64,000 nt of DNA from Agromyces ramosus (GCF_030817175.1 NZ_JAUSYY010000001.1:186001-250000), one strand, 5' to 3'. Counted from the first letter of the stretch, positions 24,372-33,082 are shown. Notes: generated by a model from the sequence alone, not told the origin. Program-made: numbers and translations.

Positions 24372-26498
24372 ATGACCGGCGCCTCGACCCCCACCCACTG
24401 CCCCTATTGCGCGCTGCAGTGCGCGATGTCGCTCACGGCGTCGCCCGCTGCGTCATCTGCAGGGTCGGCGGATGCCCCGAGCGCGCCGGTCACGGTCGCG
24501 GGCCGCGACTTCCCGACCAATCGCGGCGGACTCTGCAAGAAGGGCTGGACCTCGGCCGAGCTCCTCCGCGCGCCATCCCGCCTCCTCGCCCCGCTCGTGC
24601 GCGGCGAGGACGGCGAGCTCCACGAGAGCGGATGGGACGAGGCGCTCGATCTCGTGGCGGCGCGGCTCCGGGGCATCCGTGCCTCGCATGGCGCCGACGC
24701 GGTCGGCGTGTTCGGCGGCGGCGGCCTCACGAACGAGAAGGCGTACCAGCTCGGCAAGTTCGCGCGGCTCGCGCTCGGCACGAGCCGCATCGACTACAAC
24801 GGCCGGTTCTGCATGTCGTCGGCGGCGGCAGCCGGCAACCGGGCGTTCGGCGTCGACCGCGGACTGCCGTTCCCGCTGGAAGACCTCGACGGGGCGGCCA
24901 CCGTGCTCCTCCTCGGCAGCAATCCCGGCGAGACGATGCCACCGTTCATCGGGCACCTCGCGGGAGCGCAAGCGGCAGGCGGTCTCGTCGTCGTCGACCC
25001 GCGTCGCACCGCGACCGCCCGCCTCACCGACGACGGCAAGGGGATGCACGTGCAGCCCGCGCCCGGCACCGACCTCGTGCTGCTGCTCGGACTCATCCAC
25101 CTCGTGATCGCCGAAGGGCTCGTCGACGACGAGTACGTGGCGACGCGCACGACGGGATTCGACGGCCTGCGGCGAAGCGTGGCCGCGTGGTGGCCCGAAC
25201 GCGTGCAGTCGATCACCGGCGTGGCGGCACTGACGCTGCGCCGTCTCGCGCGGCGCCTCGCGTCGGGCGCGCCGACGTTCATCCTCACCGGCCGCGGCGT
25301 GGAGCAGCACGTCGACGGCACCGACACGGCGACCGCCGCCATCAACCTCGCGCTCCTGCTCGGACTCCCCGGACGACCGGGGTCGGGCTACGGCACGCTC
25401 ACCGGCCAGGGCAACGGGCAGGGCGGGCGGGAGCACGGGCAGAAGTGCGACCAGCTCCCGGGGTACCGGAAGATCACCGACCCCGACGCCCGTGCGCACG
25501 TCGCGCGCGTGTGGGGCGTCGCCCCCGACGTCATCCCGGGTCCCGGCATCCCCGCCGTGGAACTGCTGCAGTCGCTCGGGCGGCCCGGCGGACTCCGGGC
25601 ACTCATGGTGCACGGCTCGAACGTCGTCATCTCGTCGCCGAACGCCGGCGCCGTGCGGCACGGACTCGAGTCGCTCGACTTCCTCGTCGTGTGCGACTTC
25701 TTCCGCTCGGAGACGGCCGACCTCGCCGACGTCGTGCTCCCCGTTGCCCAGTGGGCCGAGGAGGAGGGCACGATGACCTCGCTCGAGGGGCGGGTCATCC
25801 GTCGACTGCCTGCCCTCGACCCGCCCGAAGGGGTGCGTGACGAGCTCTGGATCCTCCATGAGCTCGCGCGTCGGCTCGACGCACCCTCGGTGTTCCACGT
25901 GCGACCGGAAGACGTGTTCGAGGAACTGCGACTCGCCTCGGAGGGCGGCATCGCCGACTACTCCGGCATCGACTACGCCATGCTCGACGCCGGCGAGGCC
26001 GCCTACTGGCCGTATCCGCGCGGGAGCCGCGGCACGCCGCGCCTGTTCGCCGACCGGTTCGCGCACGCCGACGGGCTCGCGAGGCTCGTGTCGGTGAGGG
26101 TGCGCGCCGAGGTGGAGCATCCGTCGCCCGCCGACGTGCTCACGCTCGTCACCGGCCGCCTGCTCGAGCACTACCAGAGCGGTGCGCAGACGCGACGGGT
26201 CCCCGAGCTCGCCGACGCCCAGCCCGAGGCGCTCGCGACGGTGCATCCGGCGACCGCGGCCCGGTTCGACATCCGCGACGGCGACACCGTCGAGCTCGTC
26301 AACTCCCGTGGCGTGGTGCGATGCCGCGCACGACTCTCGACCGACATCCGACCCGATGCCGTGTTCGTGCCGTTCCACTTCGCGGGCCTCCAGACCGCGA
26401 ACCTGCTCACCTCCGACGCCGTCGACCCGGTGTCGGCCATGCCCGAGTTCAAGACCAACCTGGTCTCGATCCGGCCGATCTCCGAGGCGGTGGCCTGA
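24372..26498 (+). CDS. nasA: assimilatory nitrate reductase catalytic subunit (molybdopterin oxidoreductase)
   Basis: Cytosolic Mo-bis-MGD enzyme reducing nitrate to nitrite; 708 residues. N-terminal [4Fe-4S] ligands C-x2-C-x3-C (HCPYCALQC, residues about 9-16) and a fourth Cys in RGGLCKKGW. Then the molybdopterin domains (RFCMSSAAAAGNRAFG, LLGSNPGETMPPFI, VVDPRRTATARL, HGSNVVISSPNA) and a C-terminal molydopterin-dinucleotide-binding domain (ATVHPATAARFDIRDGDTVELV...VFVPFHF). No Tat signal, as expected of an assimilatory enzyme. The C-terminal BFD domain found in some NasA is lacking here and present instead on the downstream flavoprotein. The stop overlaps the next start by one base. Confidence 0.94.
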   Translation: MTGASTPTHCPYCALQCAMSLTASPAASSAGSADAPSAPVTVAGRDFPTNRGGLCKKGWTSAELLRAPSRLLAPLVRGEDGELHESGWDEALDLVAARLRGIRASHGADAVGVFGGGGLTNEKAYQLGKFARLALGTSRIDYNGRFCMSSAAAAGNRAFGVDRGLPFPLEDLDGAATVLLLGSNPGETMPPFIGHLAGAQAAGGLVVVDPRRTATARLTDDGKGMHVQPAPGTDLVLLLGLIHLVIAEGLVDDEYVATRTTGFDGLRRSVAAWWPERVQSITGVAALTLRRLARRLASGAPTFILTGRGVEQHVDGTDTATAAINLALLLGLPGRPGSGYGTLTGQGNGQGGREHGQKCDQLPGYRKITDPDARAHVARVWGVAPDVIPGPGIPAVELLQSLGRPGGLRALMVHGSNVVISSPNAGAVRHGLESLDFLVVCDFFRSETADLADVVLPVAQWAEEEGTMTSLEGRVIRRLPALDPPEGVRDELWILHELARRLDAPSVFHVRPEDVFEELRLASEGGIADYSGIDYAMLDAGEAAYWPYPRGSRGTPRLFADRFAHADGLARLVSVRVRAEVEHPSPADVLTLVTGRLLEHYQSGAQTRRVPELADAQPEALATVHPATAARFDIRDGDTVELVNSRGVVRCRARLSTDIRPDAVFVPFHFAGLQTANLLTSDAVDPVSAMPEFKTNLVSIRPISEAVA

Positions 26499-28132
26499 TG
26501 ACCCGACCGATCGTCCCGAATGGATCGACCCCGTTCCGGGTCGTGCTCGTCGGCTTCGGCCCGGTGGGAGCGCGCCTCGTCGAGGAGCTGCTGCCCGCCG
26601 TGCGCTCCGGCGAGATCGGCCTCACGGTCGTGGGCGTCGAATCCGCCCACGCGTACAACCGCGTGCTCGTCGCCGAGTACGCCGTCGGTGGCACGTCGCT
26701 CGACGCGATGAGCCTCGCCGACCGCGACGAGATGGAGCTCGCCGGTGTTCGACTGCTCACCGGCGTGCAGGTGGCGTCGATCGAGCGTGAGGCGCACACC
26801 GTCACGCTCGACGACGGTGAGCTCCTCCCCTACGACCGGCTCGTGCTCGCCACTGGCGCTCGCGCGAACGTGCCGACCCTCGACGGCGTCGAGCGGCATC
26901 GCCGCGACCGGATGTCGCTCGAGAAATACGGCGCCGCACTCATCGGGCGCGACGACGCACTGCCGGCGGGCATCACCTCGCTCCGCGACCTCGACGACGC
27001 GGAACGCGTGCTCGAGGCGGTGCGCGACCGCCGTCGCATCGTCGTGCTCGGCGCCGGCGTGCTCGGACTGGAGATCGCGCTCGCCGCCGCGCACGCGGGC
27101 GCCCAGGTGTGCGTCGTGCATCACGGGCCGCACCCGATGCCCCGCAACCTCGACCGAGGCGGCGGGCAGGTGCTGCGCACGGCGCTGCGCCGCACCGGGG
27201 TCTCGGTGATCGCGCACAGCCGCGCCGAGGCCGTCGGGTTCCGCACCGACGACGACGGCACCCGGCGCTTCGACTTCCTCGTCACGGCCGACGGCAAGAC
27301 GTTGCACGGCGACCTGCTGCTCCTCTCCTGCGGCGTGACGCCGCGCACCGACCTCGCCGTGCTGGCGGGCCTCCGCACCGCGACGGGCATCGTCGTTGAC
27401 GCCGACCTCCGCAGCTGGACCGACCCCGACATCTCGGCCATCGGCGACTGCGCACAGGTCGTCGAACGCACCGAGGAGACCGCGGGCCGCCGGGACCTCC
27501 CCGGCGCGCCGTCAGGGCTCATCGGTCCCGGCTGGCGGCAGGCGGCGTGGCTCGCCCGGCAACTCGTGGCGGTGGCGCGCGGCCAGGAGCCCGAGACGTC
27601 GGCGCCGGCCGAGCGTGACGCCATCGTCGCCCTCAAGGCAGAGCACGTCGACGTCGTGGCGGTCGGCCAGGTGACCGCCGACCCGTGGGAGGACGATGCA
27701 CTCGTGCCGAGCCGCGGCATCGCCCAGTGGGCCGACGCCGAGCACGGCCGGTACGTGAAGATGATCACCGACGGCGGCGTGCTCACGGGGTTCGTGAGCA
27801 TCGGCATGCCGAGGACCGCCGCCGAGCTCACGTTGCTGTTCGAGCGCCGCGCGGAGCTTCCGGCCGATCGATCGATGCTGCTGCGCTTCGACGGCCCCGA
27901 CTACGACCCGCGCGATGACGCCGACGCGTTCGCGCCGACCTCGACGGTGTGCTGGTGCAACGCGGTCACCGTCGAGGGCATCGAGACGTCAGCCTCGTGC
28001 GGCAACACCACGGTCGACGGGGTCGGCCGCGACACCCGTGCTGGCACCGGCTGCGGCGGCTGCAAGGGTCGCATCGCCGAGGTGCTCGCGCGCTACGCCG
28101 ACAACGAAGAGGCGACGAGGCTGACCGGCTGA
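26498..28132 (+). CDS. NasB-like FAD-dependent electron-transfer subunit of nitrate reductase
   Basis: 544-residue NAD(P)H-dependent flavoprotein related to the first half of NirB. FAD motif VLVGFGPVGARLVEELL (about 14-30), the ATGARANVP motif, the NAD(P) motif IVVLGAGVLGLEIALAAAHAG (about 180), the second FAD motif DPDISAIGDCA, and a C-terminal BFD-like [2Fe-2S] domain CWCNAVTVEGI...GTGCGGCKGR. It is expected to pass electrons from NAD(P)H to NasA. ATG in a TGATG overlap with nasA. Its last 40 bp overlap the 3' end of moeA on the other strand, so both C-termini share DNA. Confidence 0.88.
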   Translation: MTRPIVPNGSTPFRVVLVGFGPVGARLVEELLPAVRSGEIGLTVVGVESAHAYNRVLVAEYAVGGTSLDAMSLADRDEMELAGVRLLTGVQVASIEREAHTVTLDDGELLPYDRLVLATGARANVPTLDGVERHRRDRMSLEKYGAALIGRDDALPAGITSLRDLDDAERVLEAVRDRRRIVVLGAGVLGLEIALAAAHAGAQVCVVHHGPHPMPRNLDRGGGQVLRTALRRTGVSVIAHSRAEAVGFRTDDDGTRRFDFLVTADGKTLHGDLLLLSCGVTPRTDLAVLAGLRTATGIVVDADLRSWTDPDISAIGDCAQVVERTEETAGRRDLPGAPSGLIGPGWRQAAWLARQLVAVARGQEPETSAPAERDAIVALKAEHVDVVAVGQVTADPWEDDALVPSRGIAQWADAEHGRYVKMITDGGVLTGFVSIGMPRTAAELTLLFERRAELPADRSMLLRFDGPDYDPRDDADAFAPTSTVCWCNAVTVEGIETSASCGNTTVDGVGRDTRAGTGCGGCKGRIAEVLARYADNEEATRLTG

Positions 28133-29313
28133 GCCGCGCCGTCGGCGCCCGGCATCGGCAGGAGCAGCGGCACGCCGTCGGGCGGCACGACCACGAACCC
28201 GTCGGAGCCCGCGAGGCCCATGAGCATCGCCGAGCCGTCTCGACCGGTGAGCTCGGGCACGCCGTCCACGAGTCGCACGGGCCGGAGGAGTGTGCGGCGC
28301 GCGTCTCGCGTGACGCCGGCGTCGGCGGATGGCGCCGGCTCCGACATCGGCACCCCGGCCATGCCCTCGAGGAGCGGCGGGGCGAAGCTCAGGAGGCACG
28401 CGAAGGCCGCGAGGGGGTTGCCGGGGAGCCCGAGGATCGGGACGCCGGCACCGGTTCGGCCGAACAGCACCGGATGCCCCGGCCGCATCGCGACCCCGGC
28501 GACGACGAGCTCGCCACCACCGGATCGGACGGCTCGCTGCACGTGGTCGGAACGCCCGGCCGCGGTGCCGCCGGTCGTCACGATGAGCTGCGCCGAGGTC
28601 GTGGCGATCGCCTCGGCGAGCCGGTCCGCCTCGTCGGCGCCGCGTCGTGCCCGTACGTCACCCGCACCGAGCCGACGCAGCAGGGACGGCAGTGCCGGCC
28701 CGAAGGCGTCTCGCACCCGGCCCGGCTGCGGAACGCCGCGGTCGATGACCTCGTCGCCGGTCACGACGACGTCGACGTCGGCTGCGGCGGTGACCTCGAC
28801 CGTGTCGACTCCCGCGGCTGCCGCGAGCGCGATCAGCGCTGGATGCACCCGGCGGCCGGCCTCGGCGAGGAGGGTGCCCGCGCCGAGCTCCTCGCCGCGG
28901 CGTCGGAGGTCGGCGCCGCGCTCTGGCACTGGACGCCCGTCACGCATCGCGAGCAGCCCGCGTGGACCGTCGAGAATCGTGGCGTGTTCCTGCCGCACGA
29001 TCGCGGTGGTGCCGGGGGGCACCGCTCCCCCCGTCGTGATGGCGCGCGCGCGACCGGGCCGGAGCGGCGCCCCGGGTGCCGAGCCGATGCGGATGGTCGC
29101 GCCGATGGCCCACGGACCACCGCCCGCGACAGCCCACCCGTCCATCGCGCTCGCGTCGGCGGTGGGGAGGTCGACGAGCGCCCGGACCGCCCGCGCGAGC
29201 ATGAGCCCGTCGGCGTCGGCGAGCTCGACGATGCGCGCCGTGGTCGGCGCGAGGCCGCCGACCCTCCATGCGAGCCGGCGAGCGGCGCGCCAGCTCGGCG
29301 CGGCGTCGCTCAT
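28093..29313 (-). CDS. moeA: molybdopterin molybdotransferase MoeA
   Basis: MoeA inserts molybdate into adenylylated molybdopterin. 406 residues. N-terminal MoeA segment with SAMDGWAV, MoCF-binding domain with VVVTGDEV...GRVRDAFGPALPSLLRRLGA, the TTGGTAAGRSDHV loop, PGHPVLFGR and LGLPGNPLAAF, and the C-terminal domain IV. Last gene of cbiX-mobA-DUF6457-moeA; its ATG overlaps DUF6457 by 4 bp. The cofactor serves NasA encoded convergently. Some active-site loop residues (TTGGTAAGRSD for the common TTGGVSVGDYD) are divergent, typical of actinobacterial nitrate-linked MoeA paralogues. Confidence 0.92.
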   Translation of the reverse strand: MSDAAPSWRAARRLAWRVGGLAPTTARIVELADADGLMLARAVRALVDLPTADASAMDGWAVAGGGPWAIGATIRIGSAPGAPLRPGRARAITTGGAVPPGTTAIVRQEHATILDGPRGLLAMRDGRPVPERGADLRRRGEELGAGTLLAEAGRRVHPALIALAAAAGVDTVEVTAAADVDVVVTGDEVIDRGVPQPGRVRDAFGPALPSLLRRLGAGDVRARRGADEADRLAEAIATTSAQLIVTTGGTAAGRSDHVQRAVRSGGGELVVAGVAMRPGHPVLFGRTGAGVPILGLPGNPLAAFACLLSFAPPLLEGMAGVPMSEPAPSADAGVTRDARRTLLRPVRLVDGVPELTGRDGSAMLMGLAGSDGFVVVPPDGVPLLLPMPGADGAAQPVSLVASSLSA

Positions 29314-29600
29314 CGCGGTTCCGCACCGGCGTCGGCGTGGGCATCGGCATCGGCATCAGCGCCCCGCGCGAGCCGTGTGACGATGTCGGCCACCTGCTCG
29401 AGCGTCGCCCCTCTGGCGAGCGCGAATCCCGCGAGGAACGTGGTCACGGGCGCTGCCGGCCTGGCCACCCGGTGCGCAGCGAGCCTGGCGAGGTCGAGCA
29501 CGCCGGCGATGTCGACGGCGCGGTCGAGACCGCGTGCGTCGAGGCCGAGGGCCGCCACGAGGTCGGTGGTCCACTGCTCGAGGTCACGTGGCTCAGCCAT
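29310..29600 (-). CDS. DUF6457 domain protein
   Basis: 96-residue helical protein from ATG 29600 (GGAG 8 bp upstream): LEQWTTDLVAALGLDARGLDR, VLDLARLAAHRVARPAAPVTTFLAGFALARGA, ending in an Ala/Asp tail. Small proteins of this family sit next to mobA/moeA in many Actinobacteria, often fused to MobA; a Moco-assembly accessory role is inferred from that. It overlaps mobA's end and moeA's start. Confidence 0.8.
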   Translation of the reverse strand: MAEPRDLEQWTTDLVAALGLDARGLDRAVDIAGVLDLARLAAHRVARPAAPVTTFLAGFALARGATLEQVADIVTRLARGADADADAHADAGAEPR

Positions 29601-30240
29601 CGTCGGTGCTCCCATCGGGAGTGGCGTGCGCGGGAAGCGTCACACCGAAGTGCGCCGCGTCGTCCGGAGTGTCGAGATCGCGACACCACTCCTCGGGCAT
29701 CACGGCCTCGAGCAGTGGCATCCGCTCGAGCACCGCGCGCATGGAGGCCCCTCGGCCGTCGCGCCGCGCCGCGGATTCGACGACGGCGGCCACCGCGGCG
29801 CGCAGCCGGTCGCTGCGGTACACGGCGAGCAGGGGCTGGCGGATGCCACCGCCGGCGACGGCGACGACGCCCTCGGCATGGGACCCGTGGGCGGTTGCGT
29901 CGCCCGCCAGGCCGAGCAGACGCTCGACGGCCGGCGACGCAGACGGGAGGTCCGCCGCGAGCACGATCGTGAAGGGCGAGCTCGACTCGATCGCGGTGAG
30001 CCCGGCCGCGAGCGCTGCCACCGGACCAGACCATCGCGGCGTCTCCTCGGCGAGGCTCACGCGCGAGTCGGACGATGACGTCACCCGGTGTCCCACGAGC
30101 ACGACCCGACGGGCGCCGGCGACCGACGCGACCGCACGATCGGCGAGACTCACGCCGCGCACGACGAGCGACGGCTTGTCGACCCCGCCGAGCCGCGAGC
30201 CGCGGCCGCCGGCGGGAATCACCGCGTCGTACTCGATCAC
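29593..30240 (-). CDS. mobA: molybdenum cofactor guanylyltransferase MobA
   Basis: Adds GMP to Mo-molybdopterin to give the MGD form used by NasA. 215 residues. Nucleotidyltransferase signature IPAGGRGSRLGGVDKPSL at the N-terminus, the VVLVGHRV strand, LAADLPSASP (metal Asp) and QPLLAVYRSD. GTG start at 30240 overlapping the cbiX stop (GTGA). Second gene of the cbiX-mobA-DUF6457-moeA operon. Confidence 0.9.
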   Translation of the reverse strand: MIEYDAVIPAGGRGSRLGGVDKPSLVVRGVSLADRAVASVAGARRVVLVGHRVTSSSDSRVSLAEETPRWSGPVAALAAGLTAIESSSPFTIVLAADLPSASPAVERLLGLAGDATAHGSHAEGVVAVAGGGIRQPLLAVYRSDRLRAAVAAVVESAARRDGRGASMRAVLERMPLLEAVMPEEWCRDLDTPDDAAHFGVTLPAHATPDGSTDDG

Positions 30241-31004
30241 GACGCCCCGCCGTGCACGAGCTCGATGGCCGAATACCGGTCGAGCACCAGTTCGACGAGC
30301 GCTGAGGGAGCTTCCCGGTCGGGAAGCAGCAACGGCTCGGCGATCACGTCGCCGCCGAGCGTGGCTGCGGTGTCGTAGAAGGCGCCCGGCGCGAGCAGGT
30401 AGGCGCCGACGACGATGCGGGCGCCGGGATGCACCTCGCGCACCATCTCGATGGCGTCGGGAAGCCGTGGAAGCCCGGCGGCGATGAACCCGACGGTCAC
30501 GGGCCGGCTCAGGCGCTGCGCAAGCAGGCGCGCCGTCTCGAAGCATTCGCGCACGGCGCGCGGGTCGTTCGACCCGGCGGCGGCGAGCAGCACGGCGTCG
30601 CGGTCGGTGAGGTCGAGTGCTTCGAGTCGTTCGGCGAGCACGTCGGCGATGCGCGCGTCGGGGCCGAGCTCGGGGGCGAGGCTGCTCGACCCGCCGATGC
30701 GGTCGAGTCCGAGCCCGAGGCCCGTGCGCACGTGGAACCCGGCCGACAGCACGAGGGGCACGATGACGGCGCCGGGCGACGCCGCGTCGCCAGCGACGGC
30801 GGCCGCGACATCCGTCGACCGCGCATCGACGAAGCTGATCGAGACGTCGAGCTCGGGGCGCACGGTGGCGACCGCGTCGACGAGCCGGATGACGGCGGCA
30901 CGATTCGCCGGTGACGGCGAACCGTGCGTGACCGCCACGAGTCGGAGTGGCGATGGTGCCGTTTCATCGCGAGTGGCCGTTGCGGCTTCGCTCGACCCGA
31001 CCAT
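30237..31004 (-). CDS. sirohydrochlorin chelatase-like protein (CbiX/SirB family), intact copy
   Basis: Class II chelatase expected to insert Fe2+ into sirohydrochlorin for siroheme. 255 residues with two chelatase half-domains. The N-terminal active His is in LVAVTHGSPSPANR, the second His in VLSAGFHVRTGLGLGL, and the second half starts at DAVLLAAAGSNDPRAV. The C-terminus PSALVELVLDRYSAIELV is the stretch also kept in the remnant at 17588-17731. It leads the operon with mobA, DUF6457 and moeA, an uncommon mix of siroheme and Moco genes that makes sense for nitrate/nitrite reduction. Expressed from a half-site-array promoter abutting the end of trmD. Confidence 0.88.
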   Translation of the reverse strand: MVGSSEAATATRDETAPSPLRLVAVTHGSPSPANRAAVIRLVDAVATVRPELDVSISFVDARSTDVAAAVAGDAASPGAVIVPLVLSAGFHVRTGLGLGLDRIGGSSSLAPELGPDARIADVLAERLEALDLTDRDAVLLAAAGSNDPRAVRECFETARLLAQRLSRPVTVGFIAAGLPRLPDAIEMVREVHPGARIVVGAYLLAPGAFYDTAATLGGDVIAEPLLLPDREAPSALVELVLDRYSAIELVHGGAS

Positions 31005-31049
31005 GCATGCACCCGCTCTCCGGCGGGTGGAGCTCAGCCGCCGGTTTCG

Positions 31050-31114
31050 ACGCTATGCACGGCGTGTTTCGCGGCGGGCACTCACGTGTTTCGGGCAGGT
31101 GAATCCCTGCTCAC
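31050..31114 (-). promoter_or_regulatory. GlnR/NnaR-like half-site array and -10 box of cbiX-mobA-moeA
   Basis: Minus strand: GTGAG (31110-31114), TTCAC (31099-31103), GAAAC (31088-31092), degenerate GTGCC (31077-31081), GAAAC (31066-31070), n10, TAGCGT (31050-31055), 45 bp before the cbiX ATG. Order and spacing equal those of nirD. The distal half-site overlaps the trmD stop codon (31111-31113). Confidence 0.65.
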
Positions 31115-31809
31115 GGCGAGGCGTCGCCGAGCAGCTCGGGTCGCACGCGTCGCGTGCGGTCGAGCTGCTGTTCGCGGCGCCACGCCGCGATGGCCCCGTG
31201 ATGTCCCGACAGGAGCACCGGGGGCACCTCGAGGTCGCGCCAGACCGCCGGCTTGGTGTAGCTCGGGTACTCGAGCAGGCCGTCTTCGTGCGATTCCTCG
31301 ACGAGGCTCTCGGGGTTGCCGACGACGCCGGGCACGAGTCGTCCGGCCGCCTCGATCATGGCCATGACCGCGACCTCGCCGCCGTTCAGCACGTAGTCGC
31401 CGAGGCTGATGAGGCGCACACGCATTCGCGCGGCGTAGTGGTCGACGACCCGCTGGTCGATGCCCTCGTAGCGGCCGCACGCGAACACGAGATGCGACTC
31501 GGCGGCCAGTTCGCGGGCGATCGCCTGCGTGAACGGCTCGCCGGCAGGCGACGGCACGATGAGCAGGGCGTCGGATGTCCCGTCGCCGACGATCGCGTCG
31601 AGCGCCTCGCCCCACGGCTCGGGCTTCATGACCATGCCGGCTCCCCCGCCGTAGGGGGTGTCGTCGACGGTGCGGTGCCGGTCGTGCGTGAAGTCGCGGA
31701 GGTCGTGGGCGACGACGTCGATCAGCCCCGTCTGCCGGGCCTTGCCGAGCAGCGAGAGGTCGAGCACCGAGAAGAACTCGGGGAAGATCGTGACGATGTC
31801 GATCCGCAT
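31111..31809 (-). CDS. trmD: tRNA (guanine-N1-)-methyltransferase
   Basis: SPOUT methyltransferase making m1G37 in tRNA, preventing +1 frameshifts. 232 residues, starting [13 protein letters not shown], with the SAM-binding trefoil-knot motifs [27 protein letters not shown] and [14 protein letters not shown] and the C-terminal [22 protein letters not shown]. Last gene of rpsP-khpA-rimM-trmD; rplS does not follow. Confidence 0.98.
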   Translation of the reverse strand: MRIDIVTIFPEFFSVLDLSLLGKARQTGLIDVVAHDLRDFTHDRHRTVDDTPYGGGAGMVMKPEPWGEALDAIVGDGTSDALLIVPSPAGEPFTQAIARELAAESHLVFACGRYEGIDQRVVDHYAARMRVRLISLGDYVLNGGEVAVMAMIEAAGRLVPGVVGNPESLVEESHEDGLLEYPSYTKPAVWRDLEVPPVLLSGHHGAIAAWRREQQLDRTRRVRPELLGDASP

Positions 31810-31818
31810 GCGGCGACC

Positions 31819-32433
31819 CTACTCGGTGGGTGCGTCGCTCGGGCCCGATGCACCGTCGCTCGGGCCGGATGCACCCGGCTCGGCGTCATCGGGCTCGACC
31901 AGTTCCTCGAAGAGTCCCGGCGGCGGCGTCACGGTGAGGGTGCCGGCGGCGAGGTCGACCTCGGGCACGATCGCCGAGACGAAGGGCACCATGACCTCGC
32001 GCCCCTTCGTCTTCACGATGAGCAGGTCTTGGGCCGGGAAGTGGTCGACGTGGGTGACCTCGCCGACCTTCTCGCCGTCGCGCAGGACCGTGAGCCCGAT
32101 GAGCTGGTGGTCGTACCAGGCGTCGGGTTCCGGCGTCTCCTGTTCGGAGTGCTCGACCCAGAGGATCGCCTTGGCGAGTGTCTCGGCCGCCGAACGATCG
32201 TCGACGCCCTCGAAGAACCCGACCGGGTGGCCGTTGTACCAGCGAAGCTCGCGGAGCTTGAGGCGCTTGCCGTGCCACGGCGACGTGTCGGGCACCTGGA
32301 GCGAGAACTCGGCGCCCGGCACGAAGCGCCGCTCGGGGTCGTCGGTGTAGAGCTCGAGCTTGATGGCGCCCTTCAGGCCGTGCGCCTTCGTGAGGCGGCC
32401 GACGCGGAGCTGTGATCCGGGTGCGTCGGACAC
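31819..32433 (-). CDS. rimM: ribosome maturation factor RimM
   Basis: 16S rRNA processing factor that binds S19 during 30S assembly. 204 residues. N-terminal RimM domain (LRVGRLTKAHGLKGAIKLEL), PRC-barrel domain (WYDHQLIGLTVLRDGEKVGEV...DLLIVKTKGREVMVPFV), and a C-terminal tail with a duplicated GASGPSD motif from a 21-bp tandem repeat. GTG start at 32433, one base downstream of khpA. Confidence 0.96.
   Translation of the reverse strand: MSDAPGSQLRVGRLTKAHGLKGAIKLELYTDDPERRFVPGAEFSLQVPDTSPWHGKRLKLRELRWYNGHPVGFFEGVDDRSAAETLAKAILWVEHSEQETPEPDAWYDHQLIGLTVLRDGEKVGEVTHVDHFPAQDLLIVKTKGREVMVPFVSAIVPEVDLAAGTLTVTPPPGLFEELVEPDDAEPGASGPSDGASGPSDAPTE
31833..31874. repeat. 21-bp tandem duplication in rimM 3' end
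   Basis: Two adjacent copies (31833-31853, 31854-31874) differing at one base, encoding the repeated GPSD-GAS of the RimM tail; in frame and at the dispensable C-terminus. Confidence 0.85.
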
Positions 32434-32434
32434 G

Positions 32435-32671
32435 TCAGTCGTCGGTGTCGACGACGTCGACGCGAACGCGACGGCCGTCGGCGAGCGCGGTCACGAGCGT
32501 GCGGAGCGCCTTCGCGGTGCGCCCGGCACGGCCGATCACGCGACCGAGGTCCTCGGGGTTCACGTGAACCTCGAGGACCTCGCCGCGTGCGCTCGACGCG
32601 GAGACGACCTTGACCTCGTCAGGGTGATCGACGATCCCCTTGACGAGGTGTTCGAGCGCGGACTGGAGCAA
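32435..32671 (-). CDS. khpA: KH-domain RNA-binding protein KhpA
   Basis: 78-residue single type-II KH domain protein (LEHLVKGIVDHPDEVKV, VHVNPEDLGRVIGRAGRTAKALRTL with the GxxG loop GRAG). KhpA, with KhpB, binds many RNAs and affects cell size and division in Gram-positives. The start must be the TTG at 32671, because the frame begins just after the rpsP stop and no ATG or GTG is available at the N-terminus. Confidence 0.94.
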   Translation of the reverse strand: MLQSALEHLVKGIVDHPDEVKVVSASSARGEVLEVHVNPEDLGRVIGRAGRTAKALRTLVTALADGRRVRVDVVDTDD

Positions 32672-32674
32672 GGC

Positions 32675-33082
32675 TTACGCCTCGTCCGTCGCGGTCTCGG
32701 CGGGGGCCTCTTCGACCTTCGCCGCAGGCTTCTCGGCCTTGGGCTTGAGGACCGGCTTCTTCTTCTCATCGACGACGAAGGCGGGCTTCGGCTCGGCGAC
32801 CTGCACGGTCGAGACGGCGTTCTTGTCGCCCTTGAACTTGCCCCAGTCGCCGGTGAGCTTGAGGATCGCCGCGACCTGCTCGGTCGGCTGCGCGCCGACG
32901 GAGAGCCAGTACTGGGCACGCTCGGAGTCGACCTCGATGAACGAGGGGTTCTGGGTGGGGTGGTACTTGCCGATCTCTTCGATGACGCGACCGTCGCGCT
33001 TGGTGCGCGAGTCGGCGACGACGATGCGGTAGTACGGCGCACGGATCTTGCCGAGGCGCTTGAGACGGATCTTGACAGCCAC
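32675..33082 (-). CDS. rpsP: 30S ribosomal protein S16
   Basis: S16, 135 residues. Conserved first 80 residues ([24 protein letters not shown] is the hallmark region; [14 protein letters not shown]) and a Lys/Ala/Glu-rich C-terminal extension of about 45 residues common in Actinobacteria. GTG start with AGGAG upstream. First gene of the rpsP-khpA-rimM-trmD operon. The 280 bp upstream, up to ybdK, hold its leader and presumably promoters for both directions; I could not pick a convincing -35/-10 pair there. Confidence 0.97.
   Translation of the reverse strand: MAVKIRLKRLGKIRAPYYRIVVADSRTKRDGRVIEEIGKYHPTQNPSFIEVDSERAQYWLSVGAQPTEQVAAILKLTGDWGKFKGDKNAVSTVQVAEPKPAFVVDEKKKPVLKPKAEKPAAKVEEAPAETATDEA

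Noticed and set aside
24453..26378. A 641-codon minus-strand open frame opposite nasA
   Set aside because: Arg/Glu/His-rich low-complexity translation, exact antisense of conserved nasA codons; no start context.
16837..31114. Mobile element carrying the nitrate genes
   Set aside because: No transposase, integrase, tRNA or flanking repeats found by eye; base composition does not differ.
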